64,000 bases of DNA from Platanthera guangdongensis. Taxonomy: Eukaryota > Streptophyta > Magnoliopsida > Asparagales > Orchidaceae. A program made the translations under genes and the position numbers. The notes beneath the pieces are model-generated. The model did no database searches. It worked only from the letters and a program-made list of their open reading frames with translations, and had not been told where the DNA came from. The first letter of the stretch is position 1, and each line of letters begins with the position of its first letter. The stretch is taken from the NCBI GenBank assembly GCA_039583875.1, contig CM077155.1, forward strand, positions 5,258,043 to 5,322,042, in the 5' to 3' direction. Shown here piece by piece: positions 9,364 to 21,982 of the stretch.

Positions 9364-10943
9364 CTCATCCTTGAAGTGAGAAGTGAAAACCAGGCCGAGC
9401 AACTCCCGCAACCGAATAAACGGCCCCTTCGACAACGGCTTTGTAAAGATATCCGTCATCCTGACTCTGCACGTATCAAACCATTAAAGATCCCTCCAAC
9501 ACCTTCTCTCATATGAAGTGGTGCTCGATCTCGATGTGCTTCGTCCGCGCATAACAAACTGAATTATTCATCAGTTTGAGAGCACTCTCATTGTCGCCGT
9601 GAATCAGAATAGGACGTCGCACCTTCTCATGGATATCATCCACTAACCGCCTAATCCAGATGACTTCCTGAGCAGCCAAGGCCGAAGCCGTGTATTCCGC
9701 TTATGTAGTGGAGACGGACACTGAATCCTGCTTCTTACTGCACCATGAAACAATCGCCGATCCCGTGAAGAAGACATGACCAGAAGTCGACTTCCGATTA
9801 TTTGTATCTCTCTCATAATCAGCATCCGTGTAGCCATGTAGACAAAAGCTCGTGTCTCTCTTATATAAGAGACCCAACTACAGGGTGGACTTGGCGTACT
9901 TCAAGATAACTTTAGCCACCACCAAATGAGGTTTTCGAGGCTCCTTCATATACCGACTCACCCGGTCAACTGCACAAGCAATATCCAGCCTAATAATAGT
10001 CGGATATATAAGACTCCCCACGAGAGCCCGGAACACCAAAGGGTCTGGAAGAATCCTTCCCCCATCCCGCCGAAGTTTTAAGCCAACTTCCAGAGTAGTA
10101 GAACTGTTATTCCCTTCCCCCCATGCTGAATCGCTTGACGACCCTCTCCGCATAGCCCTTCTGGGAAACGAGCACTCCGTTCTTCTTCCTCTCCACCTCG
10201 AGCCCAAGGAAATGATGAAGCTCAACCAGATCCTTCATCTCGAATCGGATAGCTAGCTCAGCTCGAAGTCTAGCTACTTCCTTCTTTGCGTTCCCCGTGA
10301 CGATCATATCATCAACGTACAGCAGAACGAGTACCTGAAGCTCTCCATGCTTCTTAACGAACAGACTGGAACCTGAGTCTGAAGCAAAGTAACCGCAGAA
10401 CTAGAGATATTCTGCGATCTTCACATACCACGCCCGAGGCGCCTGCTTCATACCGTAAAGGGCTTTCTTCAGCTTGCAGATGTGTCCAGGATATTATTCA
10501 GATACGTAACCAGGTGGTTGCACCATGAAGATGTCATTGTCAATCTCGTCGTATAGGAAAGCATTCTTCACGCCGAGTTGTCAAATCTTTCACCCTTGGC
10601 AAGCCGTCAAGGCAATTATCACTGGTACCAAAGTCATCTTGGTCACTGGGCTAAACGTCTCCTCATAATCCTCCCCGAACTGTTGAAAGAACCACTGATC
10701 CACAAGGCAAGCCTTGTACCGCTCGATACTCCCGTCAGCCTTCTTCTACATCTTATACACCCAGTTGCACGTCACAAGAGTTATGTCGTCGACTTTGGGC
10801 ACAAAATCACAAGTCTCATTCTTTCTGAGAGCGGCTATCTCCTCATTCATGACATCCTCCCACTCCTTGACTCCAGTGTCGTTCTCAAAGCATGAAGGCT
10901 CACATTCATCCAAGGGACCTGCAAACAAACATGAGATGAAACT
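9358..10943 (-). pseudogene. Copia RT-RNase H region of element B (3' half of pol)
   Basis: Minus-strand pol resumes at FAGPLDE (about 10928) and runs through the RT palm (YVDDMIVTGN, near 10300), the LHHFLGLEVERK segment and RNase H to a stop in the first bases of the LTR. Several in-frame stops and frameshifts break it, for example between the NWVYKM segment at 10746 and the next open segment. The polypurine tract region (AAGGATGAG) is interrupted by a T compared with A, C and E. It is non-functional. Its upstream half lies beyond element C at 19253-21751. Confidence 0.88.
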
Positions 10944-12054
10944 TGTTGAAATTTGTGAAGTGGAAGTGGGTGATGGGCAGGCCGGGCGGACTGTGCAGCC
11001 TGAAGCGGTCTGAGTCCGCGGCCTGGGCGAGTTGCTGGTTGCGGCTTGGATGATCTTGGCTGACGGTGGCTTGGCTGCTTGAGGAGCGGCCCGTGCGGCC
11101 TGGTGTGCGGCTTAGGCGGTCTGCTGTGCGGCTTGATTGGTCTATGGCCAAGGATGTGGGCTTCTAGCGAAGCGGACTGCGGTTTGCGGGTTGTAGGCAG
11201 TGCTGGTCTGCGGTCTTGTAGTTGTGCAAGCTTGTTTACCGGCGGATTGGGAGTTCTATCCACGGGAGGCTTTGCGGACTGGCGAGTCCGCGATGTACGC
11301 TGTTACGGACTGGCCTTGGAGTTCGGCTGTGGCCTTTGCCGAGCTCAAGTGGTGCAGCGGTGTTAGTTGTTGTGGTGGACTGCGCGGACTGGTGTCAGAG
11401 TCCGGCAGTTGGCCGCTGCTGGGAGCTGTGCGAGTAGGGCTTGCAGGCTCTGCTTTTTTCGCGCTTTGGCGTCCGCGAAGTCCGCATCTATGTGGACGGT
11501 GCCTTGGCTCTTGCCGAGCTCTCCATGATGCAGTGGGTGTTTCTCATCCTGTTGCGGACTGACCTGTTGTTTGGCGGACTGGAGCTTCTGTGTCCGTCGT
11601 GCTCGCGCCAGTGCTTGGAGGGATGCTGGACTTGATTTGCTATGACAAGTTCACGGTGTACGCAATATCCGCGGAGTCCGTTGTTGACCGGGCGGACTGC
11701 CTGTTGGTCGTGGACTTGGCGGGTTGTGGCGTTGTTTGCCGAGATCTGCGGACTGTCTCCTGTGTCCGCGTGATATGGTAGTGCGGGCTGTTGCAGCATT
11801 TGTTGCGGGGGTGTCCGCTTACTGCGTTGAGTGGCGGTCTAGCGATGTGTATTGCGTTGGGCGGACTGGCCTTGTGCATGTTATACAGGTCGGCAGTGTG
11901 TGAGCCCGTACAGAGGCGGACTGGCTTTTGTTCTGGCTCCTGGAGGTATGGTTTGGCCAAGTCCATGAGGACTTGGAGAACTGGGTTGAGTTAGCGCGCG
12001 GGCTGGGGCGGTGATTCTATTCACTAGGGTGGTGATCACACTCCTCACCTCGCC

Positions 12055-12062
12055 TATAAATA
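12055..12062 (+). promoter_or_regulatory. LTR TATA box (element C, 5' LTR)
   Basis: TATAAATAGG followed by a long, A-interrupted C tract. This would be the active promoter position for the element. Confidence 0.7.
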
Positions 12063-12564
12063 GGACCCCCCCCCACCCCCGGCACATCTACAGTAACTGA
12101 GTGAACAGTAAGTGGGGCTTGATTTTTTACTGCGGCCTGAATTTCCCTATCCGCGCCGGTTGAGTAGAGCTGACGGTTTGCTGTGTGCAGGTCGCGCGGC
12201 TAGCTTCAAGGAGCCAGGAGTTTGGCTTTGACTCCGGTCAAGTACATTGAAGTGTGCGGTCTCTGCGGTCTCTGCTGGTCGCTTCTGCGGCTTGTCAGTG
12301 GTTCTCTACTTCAGCTTTTCCAAGTGCCATTTCCTGTCCGCCGGTCTCAGGCGGATAGGCGGTCTGTTCTTCAGTTCATCAGCAGTCAGCGAATAACGGT
12401 GTGTCTGCACGACCTCGCGGTCTCAGGCGGACTCCGTGTTCTATTCGGCGTGTAGCAGCAGCAGTTCGGGCGACTTCGGTGACTTTGGCGGACTGAGCGG
12501 TCTCGGCGGTCTCCAGTGCTGTCCGCCCGGCTTATTTTATGCTTTCTGTTTTTAGCCTGTGTAC

Positions 12565-12585
12565 TAGTGAAATCATGTCTCGCTA
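12565..12585 (+). other. Conserved LTR hairpin (element C, 5' LTR)
   Basis: Stem TAGTGA / TCGCTA with loop AATCATGTC. The C-to-T change relative to the 3' LTR copy is tolerated as a G-U pair. Confidence 0.62.
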
Positions 12586-12762
12586 CGTATACCTCGCCTT
12601 GTAAAGAAGTTTATGAATATAAGATCTGCTTGTTCTTTCATTTGCATTTGGTGTTAAGCTTGCTCTTTGGGCTTCCGCATGATCAAAGTGTTAACTGGAT
12701 AGTTCTGAGAATATTAATTTGGCTTTAGGCTATCTTGTTGATCACTTTGAGAAAATTCAACA

Positions 12763-12774
12763 TGGTATCAGAGC
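12763..12774 (+). other. Primer-binding site, initiator-Met tRNA (element C)
   Basis: TGGTATCAGAGC begins immediately after the 5' LTR and is complementary to the 3' end of plant initiator methionine tRNA, the usual copia primer. Confidence 0.9.
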
Positions 12775-12889
12775 GATGTTCAGTTGCTTGAGCGGTGATC
12801 AACTTGAGCGGTGATCAACTTGTGTTGTTGCTCTGTTGTTGCTCTGTTGTTGCTCTGTGCTTCTGGAAGGTTAAGCAAAGGTTGTTGCA

Positions 12890-15800
12890 ATGGAAGTGAG
12901 CTATGCAAGAGGTCTTGGTATTGAACTCTTAACGCCGACTAACTTTAAAAAGTAGAAGTTGTGCATGAAGATTTACCTTCTGGGCGAGGAGCTATGGGAG
13001 GTCGTCAGTGGTGACGACAGACAGGAAGTAACTGCTGTTTTTGGTATTGCTGAGCAAGTGAGGCTCTGAAGAAAAACAAATGCTAAGGCGGAGTTTGTTC
13101 TCAAGAGAGTTATTTCTCCAAAACTGTTTGATCACATCATTGGATGTGAGTCTGTTGCTGATATTTGGACAATTATTGATGAGTTGTTCAATCGAAAGAA
13201 TGTAGCAAGACTTCAGTTTCTAGAGAATGAGTTGGCTAGGACAACTCAAGGAGACCTGACTATCTCAAAGTTCTTCTTGAAGATGAAGAGTCTGTGTGCA
13301 GAGATATCAGCGCTTGATCCTGATGAGCCGATCTCTGGGGCCAAGCTGAAGAGGCATATCATCTGCGGCTTGCGGAAGGAGTATGTTACTTTTGTAACCT
13401 CGGTGCAAGGCTGGGCTACTCAGCCAACTCTGCTGGAGCTTGAGAACCTGCTTGATTCGCAGGAGAGTTTGGCAAGGCAGATGGCAGGAGTGACTATCTC
13501 TGATGGAGGTAGTGAAGCGTTGTTCACATGCAAGAAGAAGAAGAGAAGGGAAGAGAAGAAGAAGAAGACTGCTGCTGAAAACGAGCCTTCAACTTCTTAT
13601 CAGTCAGAGAGGAGTGATGCTCCTAAGAAGGATTGGAAGAAGAACTTGAAGTGCTACAGGTGTCATCAGCGGGGACACTTCAAGCGTGACTGCAAGGTCA
13701 AACTGCAGCCTGGGCATGCTGCAGGCAAGGAGGAAGCTTGCTCTAAGAGTGAGGAAGCTGAATGGGGCGGAGCCTTCATGACGGACACTTGTGTCCGTGC
13801 CTTGTCTGTTGTGGACTTCAACGACGAATGGATCGTGGACTCCGGGTGTGGTCATCACCTCACTGGAGACAAGTCGAAGTTCTCCTCCTTACAAGCTTAC
13901 TCAGGTAACGAAGCTATCATCACTGCTGATAATTCTGTCTATGCAGTAGAGAAGGAGGAGGTTGTGTCTTTGGGTAGTGATAAGGGGCCACTCACGTTAA
14001 GGAGTATGTATCACGTACCGGGCATGAAGAAGAACCTCTTCTCTGTGACCAACGCGGTCGACGCGGGTTATCACGTTCTGTTTGGGCCAACATAAGTGAA
14101 GTTCCTTTGCAACGTATCAACGGTTAAGGCTGATGTTGCTCATGTTGGGAGGAGAGTAAAGAACTTATTTGTTCTTACAACTAGCTCTTATGTTGATCGG
14201 ATGAGAGCAAACGATAGCGCTGCTATATGACATGAAAGGCTGGGGCATGTAGGAATGGAGAAGTTGAAAGTCATGGCAAACAGAAGCCTTGTAAGAGGCT
14301 TACCTAAGCTATCTTCCTTTGGCGACGGTCATGTTTGCGCGGGATGTCAGTACGGCAAGGCTCATCGCATTTCGTTTGATAAATCACAAACAAGGAGCAA
14401 GAGACCATTGGAGTGCATCCATGGAGACTTGATGGGACCAACTGTCACTGCTAGCCTTGGTGGAAGCAGATACATGCTTGTGCTGATTGATGACTGCTCA
14501 AGATACACTTGGGTATATTTCTTGAAGGAGAAGTCTAAAACCTTTCATTTGTTTGTGGAGTTCAAGGAGTTGGTAGAGGGCCGGCTTGGCTTGCGGATCA
14601 AGAAGCTTAGAACAGACAACGGTGGTGAGTTTGTCTCCTCCGAGTTTTCTAATTTCTACAGGAAGCACGGGATCCAACGAGAGCTTACTTGTGCTCACAC
14701 TCCACAACAAAACAGAGTAGCGGAGCGGAAAATCCGTCATCTGACGGAGACTTGCAAATGTTGGTTTCATGCAAAAGACATTCCTAGGTCCTTCTGGGCA
14801 GAGGGGATGTCTTGTGTTTCTTATGTCATCAATCGAATGCCGTTCAGCCCGATCAACATGAAGACTCCTTTTGAGTTGTTGCTGAAGGAGAAGCCCAGTG
14901 TGGAACACCTTCGGGTGTTCGGATCAACTTGCTATGTGCATGTCCCGGATGCTTCCCGAACCAAGTTTGATGCAAAGGCAAGGAAGCTTATCTTTGTTGG
15001 CTATGATGAGCGGAAGAAGGGATGGAAATGCATGGATCCTGCGACGAAGAAGTTTGTTGTATAAAGAGACGTGGTTCTTGATGGACTGACGTCGTATGGA
15101 GGTGGGTTGGTTGATCTACCAGGGAGCAAGGTTGATGAAGAGCAGAAGGTGGCTACTGAAGGTCTGGAAGAGGAGCTTGTTGTTTCACCAGCAGCTCCTG
15201 TTGCTTCAAGTTCTGGTGCTGAGGCTTCTAGCTCAGGAAACAGGGGGAGCATTGCTCAAAGCTTGCCCGAAGCTGAAGTTGAGCCTAAAGGAGCAACGGA
15301 GGTAGTGAGCAACGGAGGTTGTGAAGCCACCTGCTCAGTACTGTGATGGGAATGCAGTGAGTTTTGTCTCCTACTTCTTTGCAGGTCCTCTGGATGAGCG
15401 AGAGCCTGCAAACTTCAATGAGGCCACTGAAGTCAAGGAGTGGGATGATGTCATGAAGGAAGAGATTGCTGCTCTCAAGAAGAATGAAACCTGGGACCTT
15501 GTGCCCAAGGTTGATGGCATTACTCTGGTGACTTGCAAGTGGGTGTTTAAGTTGAAGAAGAAGGATGATGAGAGCATTGATAGATACAAGGCTCGCATGT
15601 TTGCTCGAGGATTCTCACAGCAGTATGGAGAAGACTATGAGGAGACTTTTAGTGCAGTTGCAAAGATGACTTCAGTTAGAGTGGTGATCGCCTTGGCTGC
15701 TTGCAAGGGATGGAGGATGTGACAGCTTGATGTGAAGAATGCTTTCCTTTATGGAGAGATTGACAAGGGCATCTTCATGGATCAGCCACTTGGATTTGTT

Positions 15801-16948
15801 TCTGAAGTTCATCCGGACTATGTCTGCAAGCTCAAGAAGGTTCTCTACGGGTTGAAGCAAGTTCCTAGAGCTTGGTATGGGAAGATAGCAGAGTATCTCC
15901 AATTCTACGATTATCTTGCTTCCAACTCGGATTCTAGATTGTTCGTCAAGAAGAAGGGGGGCTTCTAGTCTTGGTTCTGCTGTATGTGGATGATATGATC
16001 ATCACAAGGAATTCGGAGGAGGAAGTAGCAAGGCTCAGGGCTGAGCTTGTTATACGCTTCGAGATGAAAGACTTGGGAGAGCTTCATCAATTTCTTGGTC
16101 TTGAAGTGGAGAGGAAGGAGTGCGGGATTCTCATTTAGCAGAAGGGATATGCGGATTGCATTGTGAGTCGATTCGGCATGGGTGAAGGGAAGAGTTGCTC
16201 TACTCCACTGGAACATGGGTTGAAGCTTCGACGAGATGAGGGAAGGATTCTTCCTGATCCTTTGGTGTTCAGAGCTCTAGTTGGGAGCTTGATCTACCTG
16301 ACGATTAAAAGGCCAGACATTGCTTACGTTGTTAGCCGAGTAAGTCGGTTTATGGCTGAACCAAGGAAGTTTCATCTGGTAGCGGCGGACAACATTCTGA
16401 AGTATGTCAAGACAACTTCTGACATGGGACTCCTCTATAGTAGAGATGCGGACTTTGCTTTGCTTGGATACACGGATGTTGATTATGGTGGTGACTTGGA
16501 TGATCGGAGATCAACTTCGGGTTATGTGTTCACTTGTGAATCAGCTTGCATTTCGTGGTGTAGCAAGAAGCAAGACTCAGTGTCCGTGTCTACTACAGAA
16601 GCTGAGTATAAGGGTTCGGCCTTGGCTACTCGGGAAGCCATCTGGTTGAGAAGGCTTGTAGAGCATGTTCATGAAGAAGTGCAAGGGCCTACTTTACTCT
16701 GGGGTGACAATGAGAGTGCTCTCAAACTGGTAAACAATCCAGTATGTCACGCAAGGACCAAGCATATTGAGATCGAGCACCACTTCATAAGGGAGAAGGT
16801 GTTGGAGGGATCTCTTCTGGTCGGGCATGTTCGGAGTGAAGATAATCTTGCTGACATCTTCAGGAAGCCGCTGTCGAAGGGGCCATTTCAGCAGTTACGA
16901 AGCTTGCTGGGCTTGATCACCACTTCTCACTTCAAGGGGGAGTGTTGA
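12890..16948 (+). pseudogene. Copia gag-pol of element C (multiple stops)
   Basis: The start ATG at 12890 opens MEVSYARGLGIELLTPTNFK, the same gag N-terminus as E. Domains in order: gag core to about 13500, zinc knuckle CYRCHQRGHFKRDC (about 13652-13693), protease VDSGCGHHLTG, integrase (HGDLMGP, RTDNGGEF), RT (YVDDMIITRN near 15980-16010) and RNase H to 16948. In-frame stops: 12953 (Trp to TAG), 13067 (Trp to TGA), 14093, 14228 (Trp to TGA), 15062 and 15720 (Trp to TGA). There is a deletion of roughly 25-30 bp near 15309-15316 and a frameshift near 15955. The RNase H end is intact. Not functional. Confidence 0.93.
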
Positions 16949-18096
16949 AATTTGTGAAGTGGAAATGGGTGATGGGCAGGCCGGGCGGACTGTGCGGCCT
17001 GAAGCGGTCTGAGTCCGCGGCCTGGGCGAGCTGCTGGTTCCGGCTTGGATGACCTTGGCTGACAGTGGCTTGGCTGCTTGAGGAGCGGCCTGTGCGGCCT
17101 GGTGTGCGGCCTGGTGTGCGGCCTTAGCGGCCTGTGGAGCGGCTTAGGCGGTTTGCTGTGCGGCTTGATTGGTCTATGGCCAAGGATGTGGGCTTCTAGC
17201 GAAGCGGCCTGAGCGGACTGCGGTTTGCGGGCTGTAGACAGTGCTGATCTGCGGTCTTGTAGTTGTGCAAGCTTGTTTATCGGCGGATTGGGAGTTCTAT
17301 CCACGGGAGGCTTTGCGGACTGGCGAGTCCGCGGTGTCCGCTGTTGCGGACTGGCCTTGGAGTTCGGCTGTGGCCTTTGCCGAGCTCAGGTGGTGCAGTG
17401 GTGTTAGTTGCTGTGGTGGACTGCGCGGACTGGTGTCAGAGTCCGGCAGTTGGCCGCTGCTGGGAGCTGTGCGAGTAGGGCTTGCAGGCTCTGCCTTTTT
17501 CCGCGCTTTGGCGTCCGCGGAGTCCGCATCTATGTAGACGATGCCTTGGCTCTTGCCGAGCTCTCCATGATGCAGTGGGTGTTTCTCATCCTGTCGCGGA
17601 CTGACCTGCTGTTTGGCGGACTGGAGCTTCTGTGTACGTCGTGCTCGCGCCAGTGCTTGGAGGGCTGTTAGACTTGATTTGCTATGACAAGTTCACAGTG
17701 TCCGCAGTATCCGCGGAGTCCGCTGTTGACCGGGCGGACTGTCTGTTGGTCATGGACTTGGCGGGTTGTGGCGTTGTTTGCCGAGATCTGCGGACTGTCT
17801 CCTGTGTCCGCGTGATATGGTAGTGTTGGCTGTTGCAGCATTTGTTGCAGGGGTGTCCGCTTACTGCGTTGAGTGGCGATCTAGCGCTGTGTTTTGCGTT
17901 GGGCGGACTGGCCTTGTGCCTGTTATACAGGTCAGCAGTGTGTGAGTCCGCACAGAGGCGGACTGGCTTTTGTTCTGGCTCCTGGAGGTATAGTTTGGCC
18001 AAGTCTGTGCGGACTTGGCGGACTGGGTTGAGTTAGCCCGCGGGCTGGGGCGGTGATTTTATTCACTAGGTTGGTGACCACACTCCTCACCTCGCC

Positions 18097-18104
18097 TATA
18101 AATA
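18097..18104 (+). promoter_or_regulatory. LTR TATA box (element C, 3' LTR)
   Basis: TATAAATAGG plus a six-C run. In a 3' LTR this could fire into the flanking sequence. Confidence 0.6.
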
Positions 18105-18597
18105 GGACCCCCCGGTACATCTACAGTAAATGAGTGAACAGTAAGTGGGGCTTGGTTTTTTACTGCGGCCTGAATTTCTCTATCCGCGCCGGTTGAGTAG
18201 AGCTGGCGGTTTGCTGTGTGCAGGTCGCGCGGCTAGCTTCAAGAAGCCAGGAGTTTGGCTTTGACTCCGGTCAAGTACATTGAAGTGTGCGGTCTCTGCG
18301 GTCTCAGCTGGTCGCTTCTGCGGCTTGTCAGTGGTTCTCTACTTCAGCTTTTCCAAGTGCCATTTCCTGTCCGCCGGTCTCAGGCGGATAGGCGGTCTGT
18401 TCTTCAGTTCATCAGCAGTCAGCGAATAACGGTGTGTCCGCACGACCTCACGGTCTCAGGCGGACTCCGTGTTCTATTCAGCGTGTAGCAGCAGCAGTTC
18501 GGGCGGCTTCGGTGACTTCGGCGGACTGGGCGGTCTCGGCGATCTCCAGTGTTGTCCGTCCGGTTTATTTTGTGCTTTCTGTTTTTAGCTTGTGTAC

Positions 18598-18618
18598 TAG
18601 CGAAATCATGTCTCGCTA
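18598..18618 (+). other. Conserved LTR hairpin (element C, 3' LTR)
   Basis: Stem TAGCGA / TCGCTA, loop AATCATGTC, all six pairs Watson-Crick. Confidence 0.62.
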
Positions 18619-18800
18619 CGTATACCTCGCCTTGTAAAGAAGTTTATGAATATAAGATCTGCTTGTTCTTCCATTTGCATTTGGTGTTAAGCTTGCTCTT
18701 TGGGCTTTTGTATGATCAAAGTGTTAACTGGATAGTTCTGAGAATATTAATTTGGCTTTAGGTTATCTTGCTGACCATTTTGAGAAAATTCAACAAAACT

Positions 18801-19252
18801 GAGGTCGCAGGAACATTCAATCACAGCCGAAGGCAAGTAAAAGACAGCAGCAACAGCAGCACAAGAGATTCCAATTGAAATTAACTTTTTTTTATAGTGA
18901 GAAGCATACATTGCAAAACATGATTAACAATGTATCAAGGGAAACAAAAAAACTGTCACAAAAAGTAAACCGCGCGGACAGATATCTGTAACCGCACAAG
19001 CCGCCTAACCGTCAGTCGAGTCCGCCGAAGCCGCCTAACCGTGACTAACCGCGCAGACTGTCGTTATTGAATGTTGAAGGTGCCCGAAAAGAACCTACAG
19101 ATAGACCGAGCGAACTGATCTACTAATCCGCAACTCCGAAGAAGAGATCTAGTCGCTGAGACCGCGACAAGTTGCTAACCGCTGACTATATCCGTGAATT
19201 ATTCCACACCAAACTTCCGTTAGTCGCCTGGCCGTCTGGTGTTATCCGCACA
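18801..19252 (-). repeat. 452-bp internal fragment of a B-type LTR (filler)
   Basis: Closely matches the interior of the B LTR (about 8115-8570), from GAGGTCG(C/T)AGGAAC to GGTGTTA...CGCAC, but lacks both LTR ends. On its left is the AAACT that flanks C. On its right, B pol resumes in the very next codon: joining AAC ATG GTT (right side, minus strand) to AGT TTC ATC (left side) restores the expected pol frame. The B-type hairpin is present at 18907-18934 with stem arms differing from the B LTRs. Confidence 0.75.
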
Positions 19253-21751
19253 ACCATGTTCCTGTCCCTATACCGAGCTAGTCGAACTATTGTCCTCTTA
19301 GACCCCCGCAGGGCTTGACCCTGATCCACCACTCTCACTGCTTCTTCTATGCTAGCTTTGAACCCGGGTACACCAGGAGCATCGCTTCCCCTACTACATG
19401 ATCCAGAAGCCTCTGCCCCAGAGCTAGACGTCATCGGAGCACCTGGTGACACGGGCAACTCCACCAGAAGATCCCGAGCAACTTCTTCTTGCCTTCTGTC
19501 AGACTGCTCTCATGTAGCTCCACAGATGAGTTATCCTGGTATGACGTTAACTTGTCAAATACCACATCCCGGGAGACAGCAAATTTCGGTGTATCTGGAT
19601 CCATGCACTTCCATCTCTTCTTCCGCTCATCATATTCAACAAAGACTAACTTCCGTAATATCGCATCTAGCTTTATCCTGAACGCGTCTGGAACATGCAC
19701 GTAGCAAGACGATCTGAACACCCGAAGATGTTCCACACTGGGCTTCTCCTTGAACACCAACTCATGAGGATATCTCATGTTGTTCGGACTGAGGGGTAAC
19801 ATGTTGATGACGTACGCCGCACAGGTCATTCCCTCTGCCCAGAAAGCTCTGGGAATGCCTTTGGCATGAAGGCAGCATTTATAGGTTTCCGTCAGATGAC
19901 AGATCTTCCGCTCTGCAATTTCGTTCTGTTGTGGAGTATGAGCACAAGTAAACTCTCATTGGATGCCAAACTTTCTGCAGAAGTTAGACAAAATCATGCG
20001 AAGTAAACTCTCAGTCATTGTCTGTTCTCAACTTCTTTATCCGCAGACCGAGCCGACCTTCCACAAGCTCCTTGAACTCCACAAACATCCTGAACGCTTC
20101 TGACTTTTCTTTCAGGAAGTATACCCAAGTATACCTGAAAAAATCATCAACAAGGACAATCATATACCTGCTACCATCGAGACTGGGCGTGACGGTAGGT
20201 CCCGTTAGGTCAAAGTGAATGCATTCCAGCGGTGCACTATACCTAGTATGTGATATGTCAAATGGAAGGCGATGTGTCTTTCCAAACTGACAACTCGCAC
20301 AGACATGTCAGTCAATATAGGACGAAAGAATAGGCGACATGCACCAGGTCTCTCACTGTCATAGCCTTCAGCTTGTCCATCCCGATATGCCCAAGTCTCT
20401 CATGCCAGATAGGAGCGTTATCGTTAGCCATCATCTTGTCAACATAGGAACTTATCGCAAACACGAAGAAGTCTTTCACCCTCTTTCCAACATGAGCAAC
20501 TTCAGCTTTCACAGCTGAAACGTTCCTGAGAAACCTCACTTTTATCGGGCCGAATAGAACGTGATACTCAGCGTCCACCGCGTTGGTCACCGAGAAGAGA
20601 TTTTTCTTCATCCCAGGAACGTGATACACACTCTGCAAAGTGAGTGGCCCCCGTTCACTGGCTAAAGGAACTGATCCATCCTTCTTTACCTCATGAACAG
20701 TATTCATCAGCAGTAATAATGGCAGCATTACCTTTGTACTCCTATAGAGATGAGAATTTGGACACATCCCCGATAAGGTGATGACCGCACCCGGAGTCCA
20801 CGATTCAATCCTCCTGATAGTCGATGGAGGAAAGTGTCTGGACACAAGTGCCCGTTAAGAAAACACTTCCCCATCCTCCATCCCCAGGTTTGGACTCAGC
20901 CGCCTCTACAACATGCCCCGGCTGAAGATTGACCATATAATCCCTGCAGATGTGACCAAGCTTGTTGCACATGAAGCACCGAGGTCCGCCCCATTTCTTC
21001 TTGTCATCCGCCTTAGGAGGCTTGCTTTTCTCCTGCTATGATGAAGAAGACGGACCAGTGCTTACAGGCGCCTTCTTCTTCCTGTCTCAGCTCTTCTTCT
21101 TGCCCGAGAAGAGAACATTGTCGTCTCCCCCTGAGATTGACACTCCAGCCATCTGCTTCTCCAAGCTCTCCTGCAAAACTAACAGGTTCTCTAGCTTTAG
21201 CAAAGATGGTTGATTGGCTCAGTCCTGCACAGACATCACGAAGGCCACATACTCTTTCCGTAAACTGCGGATGATGTGCCTCTTCAGGTTCGACTCTGAG
21301 ATTGGATCTTTCGGGTCCAATGACGAAATCTCAGCGCATATGTTCTTCATCTTCAAAAATAAAGATGACACTGACAGAGCACCCTGAGTGATTTTCGTCA
21401 ACTCATTCTCCAAGAACTGTAGTCGAGCTACGCTCTTCTTATTCAGCGGGCCATCCAGATTTCAGTTGCCGACCGACAATCAATAATGTAGTCAAACAGC
21501 TCCGGTGAAACAGTGCGCTTCAGAGCGAATGCAGCCTTTGCATCGGTTCGCTTACATGCCTTCACTGCTTCAGCATTGCCTCCAGTAACGACCACTTCTT
21601 GACAGTCATCACCAACGACAACTTCCCATAAATCCTCACCAAGAAGGTAGCTCTTCATGCACGACCTCCATCGCTTGAAGTTGGTCTGCGTTAAGAGCTC
21701 AATTTCAATCCCTCTTGCAAAATCGGCTTCTATTGATATCAGCTGAATCAC
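19253..21751 (-). pseudogene. Copia gag-protease-integrase region of element B (5' half)
   Basis: The minus-strand frame opens near 21751 (gag: YLLGEDLWEVVVGDD; LTQTNFKRWRSCMK). Frameshifts occur near 21445 and beyond, and a stop follows SVQD near 21219. The zinc knuckle reads CFMCNKLGHICRDY near 20960, with the final Cys replaced by Tyr. A shifted protease segment (normally VDSGCGHHL) lies near 20795. The integrase finger and core follow to 19431, and the linker ARYRDRNMV reaches the filler junction at 19253. The pol continues at 10943 on the far side of C. Non-functional. Confidence 0.88.
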
Positions 21752-21810
21752 TTAAACTTCAACGAAGTTACAACAACCTTAGATTGGTGAACTGCTACTC
21801 TTCAACACCC

Positions 21811-21821
21811 CTCTGATAGCA
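21811..21821 (-). other. Primer-binding site of element B
   Basis: In element sense TGCTATCAGAG directly abuts the 5' LTR. It is the initiator-Met PBS with one G-to-C change at its third base. Confidence 0.75.
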
Positions 21822-21954
21822 TGTAAAAATTTATGTGGGAAGCTAAAACCAAGGTTGCATGAACACTCAGCCATAACCGAAGACAAGTAAAAGACAGCAC
21901 AACAGCAGCACAAGAGATTCCATTTTAAATTAACTTCTTTTACAGGGCGAGGCA

Positions 21955-21982
21955 TACATTGCAAGACATGATTAACAATATA
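21955..21982 (-). other. Conserved LTR hairpin (element B, 5' LTR)
   Basis: Same ten-position stem as the 3' LTR copy, loop ATCATGTC in element sense. Confidence 0.55.

Larger units (their letters stand above)
10944..12762 (+). repeat. 5' LTR of element C (1819 bp)
   Basis: TGTTGAAATT ... AAATTCAACA, directly followed by the tRNA-Met primer site. It is GCGGAC-rich, with a TATA box at 12055 and a hairpin at 12565-12585. The C-run after the TATA box is expanded in this copy. Confidence 0.93.
10944..18795 (+). mobile_element. Copia element C, complete with two LTRs, TSD AAACT
   Basis: A full-length + strand element nested in B. LTRs are 10944-12762 and 16943-18795; the PBS follows the 5' LTR directly. 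AAACT stands at 10939-10943 and again at 18796-18800. The interior encodes gag-pol in a single frame in sibling copies but here carries numerous stops and a deletion. The family is close to A and E; its LTRs are about 200 bp longer. Confidence 0.95.
16943..18795 (+). repeat. 3' LTR of element C (1853 bp)
   Basis: Preceded by the polypurine tract AAGGGGGAG. By eye it is collinear with the 5' LTR apart from small indels. TATA box at 18097-18104. Confidence 0.93.
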
